Shown here piece by piece: positions 6,305-12,294 of a DNA stretch of 12,921 bases. The stretch is from assembly GCA_902385765.1 (NCBI GenBank), contig CABMGU010000090.1, forward strand, positions 1-12,921. Reading direction: 5' to 3'. Source of the stretch: an uncultured archaeon. GTDB lineage: Archaea; Nanobdellota; Nanobdellia; Woesearchaeales; ARS49. Under the pieces are notes generated by a model. That model saw nothing but the letters and a program-made list of their open reading frames with translations, was not told where the DNA came from and made no database searches. How positions within the stretch are numbered: position 1 is the first letter of the stretch; the number at the start of each line of letters is the position of its first letter. The position numbers were made by a program, and so were the translations under genes.

Positions 6305-6388
6305 CCGCTCTGCCTCGACAACATCGAGGTGATTTCATCTCCCTCTTATCTGCAAGAGGGAGTTGAAATCAGTCGAAGACCAGAGCGG
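6305..6388 (+). repeat. Cloverleaf inverted-repeat element, copy A (candidate structured RNA)
   Basis: These 84 nt fold into a closed four-way junction. P1 is CCGCTCTG (6305-6312) with CAGAGCGG (6381-6388). P2 is CCTCGA (6313-6318) with TCGAGG (6324-6329), loop CAACA. P3 is TGATTTCA (6330-6337) with TGAAATCA (6364-6371), then a T/T mismatch (6338/6363), then CTCCCTCTT (6339-6347) with AAGAGGGAG (6354-6362), loop ATCTGC. P4 is GTC-GAA-GAC (6372-6380). No base is unpaired at the junction. It lies between two plus-strand genes, 12 nt after one stop and 16 nt before the next ATG, so in readthrough RNA it would sit in the 5' leader of the gene at 6405. It is homologous in shape to copy B. Whether it works as RNA or as DNA cannot be told from sequence. 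Confidence 0.75.
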
Positions 6389-6404
6389 CGGAAAGAGGAA
6401 AATT

Positions 6405-6668
6405 ATGCCAAAAAAGACACGCAAATGGGCTCATTTTGAAGGCGGAAAACTCGGCGGATGGAGCAAGAAGCTACCGCAAACAAAAAGAAGACTGCTTCTG
6501 GAAAAAATGGTGAAAAAAGACGGATACGCGACAGTCATCAGAAGATTATTACAACTGAGAAACGTGACAAAAGATGAAGAGACAGTCACAAAAGCAACAG
6601 GAGACATGGCGTATTTAAGAAAGAAGTTCAGGGATGTGCCAAGCGTGCATAAACGAGTCTGCAGATAA
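6405..6668 (+). CDS. Small basic uncharacterised protein (87 aa)
   Basis: An 87-residue, strongly basic protein beginning MPKKTRKWAHFEGGKLGGWS. It is mostly helical from about residue 22 on, with KRRLLLEKMVKKDGYATVIRR and a C-terminal YLRKKFRDVPSVHKRVCR. The KW...GGWS start and the ATVIRRLLQLRN...LRKKF pattern faintly resemble DUF3175, but I would not assign that family without a profile search. Basic charge suggests nucleic-acid or ribosome binding (inference). ATG 6405 is chosen because GAGG lies at 6395-6398, a proper Shine-Dalgarno distance; an upstream in-frame TTG at 6363 would start inside the cloverleaf element. It follows copy A by 16 nt, so the element could control its translation. 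Confidence 0.7.
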   Translation: MPKKTRKWAHFEGGKLGGWSKKLPQTKRRLLLEKMVKKDGYATVIRRLLQLRNVTKDEETVTKATGDMAYLRKKFRDVPSVHKRVCR

Positions 6669-6669
6669 A

Positions 6670-6680
6670 AATATAAATAC
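6670..6680 (+). promoter_or_regulatory. TATA box for the helical protein gene
   Basis: AATATAAATAC, directly after the stop of the preceding gene, is centred about 26 nt upstream of the ATG at 6701. No Shine-Dalgarno sequence is present in the 32-nt gap, so a leaderless transcript is likely. Confidence 0.5.
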
Positions 6681-6700
6681 AAGACAGGCAACTTCTTTTT

Positions 6701-7093
6701 ATGGCGTTCATAGTAAACAACAGAAAAGACGTGTTTGAACAAATCGAAGTTTACACAAGCCAACTGGTTCTAAAAGCATTAACAAACAGAAGCAAAGATT
6801 TTGCAATATTAACAGACGTGAGATTTGATTTATGCGAATACCTTGACAGATACGAAAAAATGTTTGACGAACTCGAAAAACAAATACTGCAAAAATCAGC
6901 CAGCGGCAAACCAGAAGAAAGAGCAGAAGTCCAAAACCTATACCAAAAACTAAAAAACGTGGTTCAAGGCTTCAAAGCAGACGTATTATCAATAATAAAC
7001 AGCTTAGAAGAAATAGGAAACCAAGACGTATACAACCAATACAAAGCAAAAATTTCTGAACAATTAAACAGGCTGGAAGTCATCTACGCCTAA
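6701..7093 (+). CDS. Uncharacterised all-helical protein (130 aa)
   Basis: A 130-residue soluble protein that looks almost entirely alpha-helical, with coiled-coil-like stretches at about residues 45-68 (DLCEYLDRYEKMFDELEKQ) and 75-128. It has one Cys and no signal peptide or membrane segment. I recognise no family. Codon use and the AT-rich, TATA-preceded start agree with a real gene. It ends tail-to-tail with the minus-strand pilin-like gene, their stop codons sharing bases in CTAA (7090-7093). Because both neighbours on the minus strand encode pilin-like and exported proteins, a role as a cytoplasmic partner of a surface structure is possible but unsupported. Confidence 0.75.
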   Translation: MAFIVNNRKDVFEQIEVYTSQLVLKALTNRSKDFAILTDVRFDLCEYLDRYEKMFDELEKQILQKSASGKPEERAEVQNLYQKLKNVVQGFKADVLSIINSLEEIGNQDVYNQYKAKISEQLNRLEVIYA

Positions 7094-7698
7094 GCAACCT
7101 TGACAGTAACCTGATAAATCTTGCCCGTATAGAACGCGCCTGAACTTACCTTGAACTGCTCAATATTACACGGAGCAGGCAGTCCGTCAAACACGCAAAC
7201 ATTGAAAATGTAATCACCAGCAGGAGCAGGCTTGCCAGGAGCGACATTCAGGTCTGCCTTAATCAGGAAAGGAACAACCTTCAGCTCATTCTTCTTTATT
7301 CTTCCAATGTCCACAGAAGAAAAAGAACCAAGCCAATACTGCTCAATGTATGCAGGATCGCAATCAATCGTTTTTCCATCAGGCTGATACGCACCTGAAA
7401 AACCCAAAGCAAGACTGAAATCCTTATCAACATTAATATTTCGGATGCCCACACCAAAATTCGCAGAAGCACCGCGCTTTGCATCCTGAACAGCAATCGG
7501 AATCGCAACAAGCTGATTGCCAGTCTGCAAAGCAGCCACAATCTGCTCCTGAGTCTGCCTGTCAATCTGCGCCTTCAACTCCTCAGCAGAACCGAACCAT
7601 TTGAAAACAAAATACAAAGACAAAGAGAAAATAAGAACTGACAAAATGATGATGACAATCATCCCAATACTCATCTCAAAAGCTTTCTTATTCATCAT
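7090..7698 (-). CDS. Pilin-like exported protein 1
   Basis: A 202-residue protein. Its N-terminus, MMNKKAFEMSIGMIVIIIL, is a type IV pilin-like (class III) signal: basic KK, then Ala, a probable cleavage after K-K-A, a Glu two residues on, and a long hydrophobic helix to about residue 33. The remainder is a beta-rich domain with Cys113, Cys168 and Cys177. It aligns by eye with the product of 9431-10075: ELSI/EMSI followed by the helix, an FG ending, TGxxLV, then GVGIRN/VIGVRN. Such proteins would be cut by a prepilin peptidase and assembled into pili or remain as anchored pseudopilins (inference). ATGATG spans the stop of the upstream lipoprotein gene (7693-7698), so translation is coupled and either ATG may serve. 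Confidence 0.78.
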   Translation of the reverse strand: MMNKKAFEMSIGMIVIIILSVLIFSLSLYFVFKWFGSAEELKAQIDRQTQEQIVAALQTGNQLVAIPIAVQDAKRGASANFGVGIRNINVDKDFSLALGFSGAYQPDGKTIDCDPAYIEQYWLGSFSSVDIGRIKKNELKVVPFLIKADLNVAPGKPAPAGDYIFNVCVFDGLPAPCNIEQFKVSSGAFYTGKIYQVTVKVA

Positions 7699-9062
7699 TC
7701 AGGCCTTATCAAAGTGATTTTACCCAACGGCTTCTCATACTTGCCGGTCTTCTCCTTCCCATCCTGAGTAAACCTGTACCAGACTGCAAGAGTCAACTGG
7801 TGCTCTTCCTCAGGCTCAACAATACTTGGAATAGCAACAGAAACCTTCACCGGCTGTGCACCAAGCGCCTGATTAACAGAAGTTTCAGCAATCTGCTGAG
7901 CGCCCTCAAGCAACCTGATAGTATCAACAGAAATGCTGGAAACAGCAGGGTCCTGACGGTAAACCTTGAAATCAATATCAAGACTGTCCTTGTTGACATC
8001 AAACGGATTATTGAATTTGTAATTATTATTCAACTGAACAGGACCAAGACTCCTGTCATCAAAAAGCGAATTCGGCACTATTTTAGCGCCTGCCTTCAGC
8101 TGGGCAACACACTTGCTTGCTTTGCAGACAAAATCAAGGAAAGCACCAGCACTGCCACTGCAAATACCGCAATCCTGAGGACAGGTGCACTTGTTCTCAC
8201 TGCCATCACACTTGAAATTGCCACAGGTATCAGGAATCGGCTCGTGACTGCAGAAATAATTCGTCTGCGGACCGCAAGTATCCTTTGTTCCAGGATTCTT
8301 ATCATCACAACTGGCAGGGCACTGATAATTTCCAGAAGGCTTCACAAAAACAAACTTGTCCTTATACTTATTCTGAACGGTTCCCTGCTTGGGAGTTTTC
8401 TTGCCAGCCTGAACAATCACATACTCATACTGAGTCTTGAGAACAAGATTAGAAATCTCACCCTCAAGCTCTGCAGTAGTAAAATCAAGAAGTAAGTTTT
8501 CTTCAACAGAACTTCCAACACTCCAAAGATACTTGTCAACAGAATGCTGTGCGAGCGTGATAGTCCTGCCGTCCTTAGTAGTGCCAGTCAACTCCATACT
8601 AATAATATGATGGTCCCTGTTCTGAGGAGCCAACTGCGAAAGAGAAACAGCAACATTGAAAGTATCTCTCTTCATATTAAACGGCTGACTGAAAAGAGTA
8701 TCAAACTTGAACTTGTCACCAGCAACAACCTGGTCAACAGAACTGGAAATAGGCTTAACAAGATTTGAAGGAACATCCTGAACACACTGGTCCTGAACAC
8801 ACTGCTGAGTCAAATACTGAGTGTTAACAACTTTGCCTATACAAGCGGGCTTGCAGTCAGAAGGACACTTGCACGCATTCTCAGGAGACTCACAAACAAG
8901 ATTACCGCACTGACCTGGAATAGCAGTATAAACACAAGTCTTGTCAACGCAACCAGCAGAGAAAGCAGTCCTTGACTCGCAGTCTGAATCCTTACTGCAC
9001 TCGCCACAGGCAGAAAGAAGTAGAAGAGATGCCAGACAAACAAAAAATATTTCGAGCCTCAT
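7695..9062 (-). CDS. Cys-rich lipoprotein-like surface protein with internal duplication
   Basis: A 455-residue exported protein. The N-terminus ends in LLLLSACG (residues 13-20), a textbook lipobox with Cys19 as the lipid-acceptor candidate. The protein is built twice over: a Cys block CGNLVCESPENACKCPSDC (52-70) followed by a beta-rich domain (about 100-240), then a Cys block CGNFKCDGSENKCTCPQDC (280-298) followed by a similar beta domain (about 340-448). GDKFKFDTLFSQPFNMKRD in the first half matches NNNYKFNNPFDVNKD in the second. The many paired Cys imply disulfides outside the cell. It is translationally coupled to pilin-like protein 1, suggesting both belong to one surface structure. A TATA box about 29 nt upstream and no Shine-Dalgarno sequence imply a short or absent leader. 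Confidence 0.82.
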   Translation of the reverse strand: MRLEIFFVCLASLLLLSACGECSKDSDCESRTAFSAGCVDKTCVYTAIPGQCGNLVCESPENACKCPSDCKPACIGKVVNTQYLTQQCVQDQCVQDVPSNLVKPISSSVDQVVAGDKFKFDTLFSQPFNMKRDTFNVAVSLSQLAPQNRDHHIISMELTGTTKDGRTITLAQHSVDKYLWSVGSSVEENLLLDFTTAELEGEISNLVLKTQYEYVIVQAGKKTPKQGTVQNKYKDKFVFVKPSGNYQCPASCDDKNPGTKDTCGPQTNYFCSHEPIPDTCGNFKCDGSENKCTCPQDCGICSGSAGAFLDFVCKASKCVAQLKAGAKIVPNSLFDDRSLGPVQLNNNYKFNNPFDVNKDSLDIDFKVYRQDPAVSSISVDTIRLLEGAQQIAETSVNQALGAQPVKVSVAIPSIVEPEEEHQLTLAVWYRFTQDGKEKTGKYEKPLGKITLIRPE

Positions 9063-9085
9063 TTTTAGTTCACATCAGGAAGCCT

Positions 9086-9097
9086 TATTTATAAATA
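9086..9097 (-). promoter_or_regulatory. Palindromic TATA box of the lipoprotein-pilin operon
   Basis: TATTTATAAATA is a perfect 12-nt palindrome centred about 29 nt from the ATG at 9062. It lies 5 nt from the edge of cloverleaf copy B (9103), so a protein or fold occupying copy B would sit directly upstream of this promoter, where TFB binds. Confidence 0.55.
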
Positions 9098-9102
9098 TTT
9101 CC

Positions 9103-9194
9103 CGGCTGCTCTGCCTCGGCTTTGACCGAGGTGAATTCTCTCTCCCCACGCAATGCAAGGGGAGAGATAATTCAGTCGCAGACCAGAGCAGCCG
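9103..9194 (+). repeat. Cloverleaf inverted-repeat element, copy B (candidate structured RNA)
   Basis: These 92 nt have the same fold as copy A. P1 is CGGCTGCTCTG (9103-9113) with CAGAGCAGCCG (9184-9194). P2 is CCTCGG (9114-9119) with CCGAGG (9126-9131). P3 is TGAATT (9132-9137) with AATTCA (9169-9174), a C/T mismatch (9138/9168), then TCTCTCCCC (9139-9147) with GGGGAGAGA (9159-9167). P4 is GTC-GCA-GAC (9175-9183). Again the junction has no unpaired base. The element is in the same orientation as copy A but between two minus-strand genes: 12 nt past the stop of one and just upstream of the promoter of the next. A short A-rich tail after the outer stem (AAAGCAGGAATTA, 9197-9209) resembles the one after copy A. 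Confidence 0.75.
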
Positions 9195-9206
9195 CAAAAG
9201 CAGGAA

Positions 9207-9434
9207 TTAACGAATCTGCTCAAACTCTCTCACAATAATCCAGCCGAACACAAGCATCAACAGCGCTCCTGCAAGAATAAACCAGAAGCCCTCCTTGTAA
9301 TCAACAGCAATGCTCTGGTACAAACCCCAGCCAAGCAAAGCAGTGCCAATCCAAAGAAACTTGTCAAGCACTAACTTCATAATCTCAAATTCCTCGTGTC
9401 CATCCAAACGACGCTTAATCTTTTCCATTTTCAC
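9207..9434 (-). CDS. Small two-helix membrane protein (75 aa)
   Basis: A 75-residue protein with a basic, charged N-terminus (MKMEKIKRRLDGHEEFE), two membrane helices at about residues 27-45 and 52-68, and a short charged tail (VREFEQIR). The GTG at 9434 overlaps the stop of the upstream pilin-like gene in GTGA (9431-9434); an ATG two codons later (9428) is an alternative. I do not recognise a family. Coupling to a pilin-like gene suggests a membrane accessory of the same structure (inference). The stop (9207-9209) lies inside the A-rich tail of cloverleaf copy B. Confidence 0.65.
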   Translation of the reverse strand: MKMEKIKRRLDGHEEFEIMKLVLDKFLWIGTALLGWGLYQSIAVDYKEGFWFILAGALLMLVFGWIIVREFEQIR

Positions 9435-10075
9435 ACCAAGTTCAGGATGAAAGACTTGCTTGCGTACAAGGAATTCGCCTTTTCGCCGAAATCAGGACTG
9501 CTGCCGCAATCCTTGTCATCAATCGCCTTGTACACATTAATCTCCATCTGATAAGAATCAGGCTTCACGCTCCTGACCAGCATAACAGCATCAAACACGT
9601 CACCCTCAAAACTCTTCAGGTCAAACTCGCCAAGAATGCTCTTAAACCAGTTGTGAGCGCTTCCAACAAAATCCTTGTTCTCAAAATCATAACCGCCGAC
9701 AGCAACAGGACCTGTAACATCAGAAACACACTGAGCTCCAGGAGTGAACGGCTTAATGCATTTCACTTCGGCCCTGAAACAGATACGGTCGCTACTAGCA
9801 GACTGAGCAGTATTCCTCACACCAATAACAACTCCCTGAGGTTTACCAATAGCAACCTGCTCAGGCACAGAGAATACCAACAGTTCTCCGCCAGTTCGCA
9901 CCTGCTCTTTCAACTGCTCCTTAATATTAGAAATTTCCTTCTCAACAAGCTGAGTGCCGGCACCAAACTGCTTCTTAATGAAGCCGATACCCAAGCCGAG
10001 AACCGTAATAGCAATAATAAGAACGACAATCGCAGTAATAGATAGCTCTAGAGCTGCCTTTTTGTTAAATCTCAT
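9431..10075 (-). CDS. Pilin-like exported protein 2
   Basis: A 214-residue paralogue of the protein encoded at 7090-7698. It begins MRFNKKAALELSITAIVVLI, a K-K-A prepilin-like motif followed by Glu and a hydrophobic helix to about residue 32, then FIKKQFGAG. The external part has TGGELLVFSVPEQ (about 61-73) and a beta-rich domain with VIGVRN and Cys98, Cys105, Cys116 and Cys188. The domain probably packs like the C-terminal beta domain of archaeal pilins (inference). A TATA box at 10117-10125 and the Shine-Dalgarno AGAGGTG before the ATG mark it as the first gene of its operon; the two-helix membrane protein follows with a 4-nt overlap. Confidence 0.78.
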   Translation of the reverse strand: MRFNKKAALELSITAIVVLIIAITVLGLGIGFIKKQFGAGTQLVEKEISNIKEQLKEQVRTGGELLVFSVPEQVAIGKPQGVVIGVRNTAQSASSDRICFRAEVKCIKPFTPGAQCVSDVTGPVAVGGYDFENKDFVGSAHNWFKSILGEFDLKSFEGDVFDAVMLVRSVKPDSYQMEINVYKAIDDKDCGSSPDFGEKANSLYASKSFILNLV

Positions 10076-10081
10076 ACTGAC

Positions 10082-10125
10082 ACCTCTTTTATTAGACAGG
10101 AGAGTGGTTTATTTATTTATAAAGG
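10082..10125 (-). promoter_or_regulatory. Promoter and ribosome-binding site of pilin-like gene 2
   Basis: On the minus strand CCTTTATAA (10117-10125) is a TATA box predicting a start near 10093. The Shine-Dalgarno GAGGTG (10082-10087) lies 6 nt from the ATG at 10075. Unlike several other genes here, this one therefore has a short leader with a ribosome-binding site. Confidence 0.55.
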
Positions 10126-10133
10126 TTGCTGTC

Positions 10134-10802
10134 TCACTTGACTGTCGTGCCAATCTCAGCGCGCTTCTGCAAGAACTCATAGATTTCAGGAGGAGGAGTA
10201 GGCGAGGTAATCCCTGCAACAGCAATGCCAGTAATCGAATGAACCTTGCAGTCACAAACTGTCTGATCATTCCTTGTCACAAAAGTGCAATCCAGCGAAG
10301 GCGTTGAAAACCTGCCCTTTGTGACATAAAATTTGTCAGTGGTCGTCCCGTACAGGTCCATAACAACAAAAGTGGAACGGGACTGCTTCGGAATATTAAC
10401 AACCGCCTCAGCATTGACGTTAAGAACAGCATTCTCACCGCCGTCAGACCTTGACATCATATCAAGAGTGCCCAGACGCTCGGTCCTGTCAATCACAAAA
10501 TTAACAGTTGCAAGACGGTCAACGCCAACAGTGGCAAAACCAGTCGTAGCATCCAAGGGCGTCAGGAAAATATTATCGTACAGGCTTGCAGCAACATCAC
10601 CGCAGCCTCCAGAAGGAAAATCAACATAACCGACAGCAAAAAAATCCCTGACAACATCATTCAACATCACAGGATAAGATTCAGCCTCCTCAACAGCCTG
10701 ACCGGTCAAGCCGTGACCCTGAAGCGAAGGGATATCAATATTCAAAAGCGCGAAAAATACTATAATACCAACGCTTGCAAATACTAATAACTGGTGTTTC
10801 AT
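10134..10802 (-). CDS. Exported, N-terminally anchored protein of unknown function
   Basis: A 222-residue protein with an N-terminal hydrophobic helix (residues about 4-22, LLVFASVGIIVFFALL) acting as signal peptide or anchor, followed by the short motif GLTGQAV (31-37), a sequence style I associate with exported DPANN proteins just after the anchor. The rest is probably beta-rich and outside the cell, with four Cys (C67, C172, C183, C185); the last three, in LDCTFVTRNDQTVCDCKV, could pair. No family is recognised. The ATG at 10802 is preceded at once by GAGG, so the Shine-Dalgarno spacing is very short. It lies directly upstream of the second pilin operon on the same strand but has its own promoter, shared with the divergent nuclease gene. 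Confidence 0.75.
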   Translation of the reverse strand: MKHQLLVFASVGIIVFFALLNIDIPSLQGHGLTGQAVEEAESYPVMLNDVVRDFFAVGYVDFPSGGCGDVAASLYDNIFLTPLDATTGFATVGVDRLATVNFVIDRTERLGTLDMMSRSDGGENAVLNVNAEAVVNIPKQSRSTFVVMDLYGTTTDKFYVTKGRFSTPSLDCTFVTRNDQTVCDCKVHSITGIAVAGITSPTPPPEIYEFLQKRAEIGTTVK

Positions 10803-10832
10803 CCTCTTTTCAACAGTTAGAAAGAAGTAATT

Positions 10833-10842
10833 GTTTATAAAC
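10833..10842. promoter_or_regulatory. Palindromic TATA box shared by divergent genes
   Basis: GTTTATAAAC is a perfect palindrome centred at 10837.5. It is 27 nt from the plus-strand nuclease ATG at 10864 (leaderless) and about 27 nt from a minus-strand start near 10811, giving the gene at 10802 an 8-nt leader with its GAGG. No other TATA-like sequence is seen in the 61-nt gap, so one box may serve both directions. Confidence 0.5.
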
Positions 10843-10863
10843 TGTGCGAATTAACGAATCACA

Positions 10864-12294
10864 ATGCAAGAATTGTTCAACAAATGCACAACCGGAAAAC
10901 ACAGAAGCAGATTCACCATAACAGGGCACACTGTAGTCAAATACGTAACAAACCCGTTCATAATATGGTGCGACGCATTTGCGCCATTTGAAGAAAGAGA
11001 ACCGGAAAACAGATACATGCACCTTCTGTTTGAAAGAGGCATAGACCACGAGAAAAAAGTCAGGGAAACAATGTTTGCGGATGCAGTGCAGGTGCCATTG
11101 ATATCATTTGAAGACGCGTTCAGGCAGATACTTGAAGAGTGCAGGAAAGGCACAAAAACAATGACAGGAGCGCCCATATTCTACCTGCCTGAAGATGTTT
11201 ACGGAATAACTGACGTATTACAGAAAAACAATTCGCACGAGAGCGTGTTCGGAAAATACCATTACATCGTCAAAGAAATCAAAAGCGCAAAAAACATCAA
11301 GCACGAATACATAATGCAGACAGCATTCTACAATTACGTGCTTGGCAAGATACAAGGCTACACTCCTCCAAAATTCTATTTGATTAACCGCGAACAAAAT
11401 GAGTTTGAATATGAATACGAAAAATACGAAGAAGAACTAAAGCAGATACTCGCAGAAATAAAAGAAATATTCAACGGAAAAAAAGTGACTCCGACAGCAA
11501 AATCCTGCAAATGGCCGTGGGAAGCATACTGCAACAAAACAGCAATCGAACAGGAAGACATATCAATCGTGCCAAACGTAGGAGGGGCGCTCAAGAAGAA
11601 ATTAAACGAAATGGGAATAACAACAGCGCAGCAATTAGCCAGCCAGCCAATCGAGATTGACATTCCGGATGCGATGCTAAACAAAATCAAGCTGTACGCG
11701 CAGGCGTGGGTGGACAAAAAACCAATAATCTTGTCAAAGCCGAAAATACCGAAATCAGACGTAGAAATATATCTGGATTTTGAAGGCACAGATGAAATGG
11801 AAACAGAGGAAGGAATGGTCAAAGTAGACTATCTTATAGGACTGCTGATAAAAGACAAGACAGGAACACAATATAAGACGTTCATTGCAGAAAACCTTGC
11901 AGACGAAGGAAGAATGATACAGGAGTTTTTAGCATTCATGAAAAAATATCCTGATACGCCGATATACCATTATGGACCATACGAAAGAACACACATGACT
12001 GCACTGGGAGAAAAATACAAGGTCGACATGAGAAACATACTGAAAAATATGATTGATGTCTTGTATTTATTGAAAAAATCAGTAATACTGCCGACGCTCA
12101 CAATGTCGCTGAAAGAAGTCTCAAAGTTTTTAGGCTTCAAGTACAGAGGAATGGCAGACGCGCAGGAAAGCATCGTGCTGTATCTACAATTTTTAGAAAC
12201 AAAAGAAAAAGAGATAATGCAGAGAATCCTTGACTACAATGAAGACGACGTCAGGGCGACTATGATAGTGAAAGAATATTTGGAAACTAAATAA
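10864..12294 (+). CDS. TM0106-family RecB-like nuclease with RNase H-like exonuclease domain
   Basis: A 476-residue protein with two nuclease domains. The N-terminal half (about 15-225) is RecB/Cas4-like (PD-(D/E)xK): RGIDHEKKV with H62, D117 in YGITDVL, E138-x-K140 in VKEIKSAK, and the Gln motif YIMQTAFYNYVL (149-160). A helix-hairpin-helix-like stretch follows (VPNVGGALKKKLNEMGI, 236-252). The C-terminal half (about 298-474) is a DEDD/RNase H-like exonuclease: DFE (D305, E307), IDVLYLL (D398) and DYNEDDV (Y458, D462). Together these match the TM0106 family, thought to act in DNA repair or recombination. Cas4/AddB-type proteins bind Fe-S through four Cys; here C36, C215 and C223 are in place but the fourth is not evident. 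A leaderless start is predicted from the TATA box. Confidence 0.85.
   Translation: MQELFNKCTTGKHRSRFTITGHTVVKYVTNPFIIWCDAFAPFEEREPENRYMHLLFERGIDHEKKVRETMFADAVQVPLISFEDAFRQILEECRKGTKTMTGAPIFYLPEDVYGITDVLQKNNSHESVFGKYHYIVKEIKSAKNIKHEYIMQTAFYNYVLGKIQGYTPPKFYLINREQNEFEYEYEKYEEELKQILAEIKEIFNGKKVTPTAKSCKWPWEAYCNKTAIEQEDISIVPNVGGALKKKLNEMGITTAQQLASQPIEIDIPDAMLNKIKLYAQAWVDKKPIILSKPKIPKSDVEIYLDFEGTDEMETEEGMVKVDYLIGLLIKDKTGTQYKTFIAENLADEGRMIQEFLAFMKKYPDTPIYHYGPYERTHMTALGEKYKVDMRNILKNMIDVLYLLKKSVILPTLTMSLKEVSKFLGFKYRGMADAQESIVLYLQFLETKEKEIMQRILDYNEDDVRATMIVKEYLETK

Noticed and set aside
6305..6388. Cloverleaf element as a tRNA or tRNA-like gene
   Set aside because: The fourth arm has only 3 bp with a triloop, there is no T-loop (TTCRANY) or anticodon-type loop, and the junction has no linker bases.
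6372..6388. Cloverleaf element as a hairpin or hammerhead ribozyme (a GACCAGAG word and a perfect four-way junction recall the hairpin ribozyme)
   Set aside because: The internal loops needed for a hairpin ribozyme core are missing, as is the hammerhead CTGATGA/GAAA core; the shared word is part of a paired stem.
6363..6404. TTG start at 6363 for the basic protein
   Set aside because: It falls inside the 3' half of cloverleaf copy A, whereas ATG 6405 has a well-spaced Shine-Dalgarno sequence.
7800..8495. 231-codon open frame on the plus strand, antisense to the Cys-rich lipoprotein gene
   Set aside because: The minus-strand product has a signal peptide, lipobox and repeated Cys blocks; the antisense frame has low-complexity composition and no promoter or ribosome-binding site.
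9204..10860. 13-nt direct repeat GAATTAACGAATC at 9204-9216 and 10848-10860
   Set aside because: About one such match is expected by chance in a window this long, and the two contexts (end of a gene, start region of another) are unrelated.
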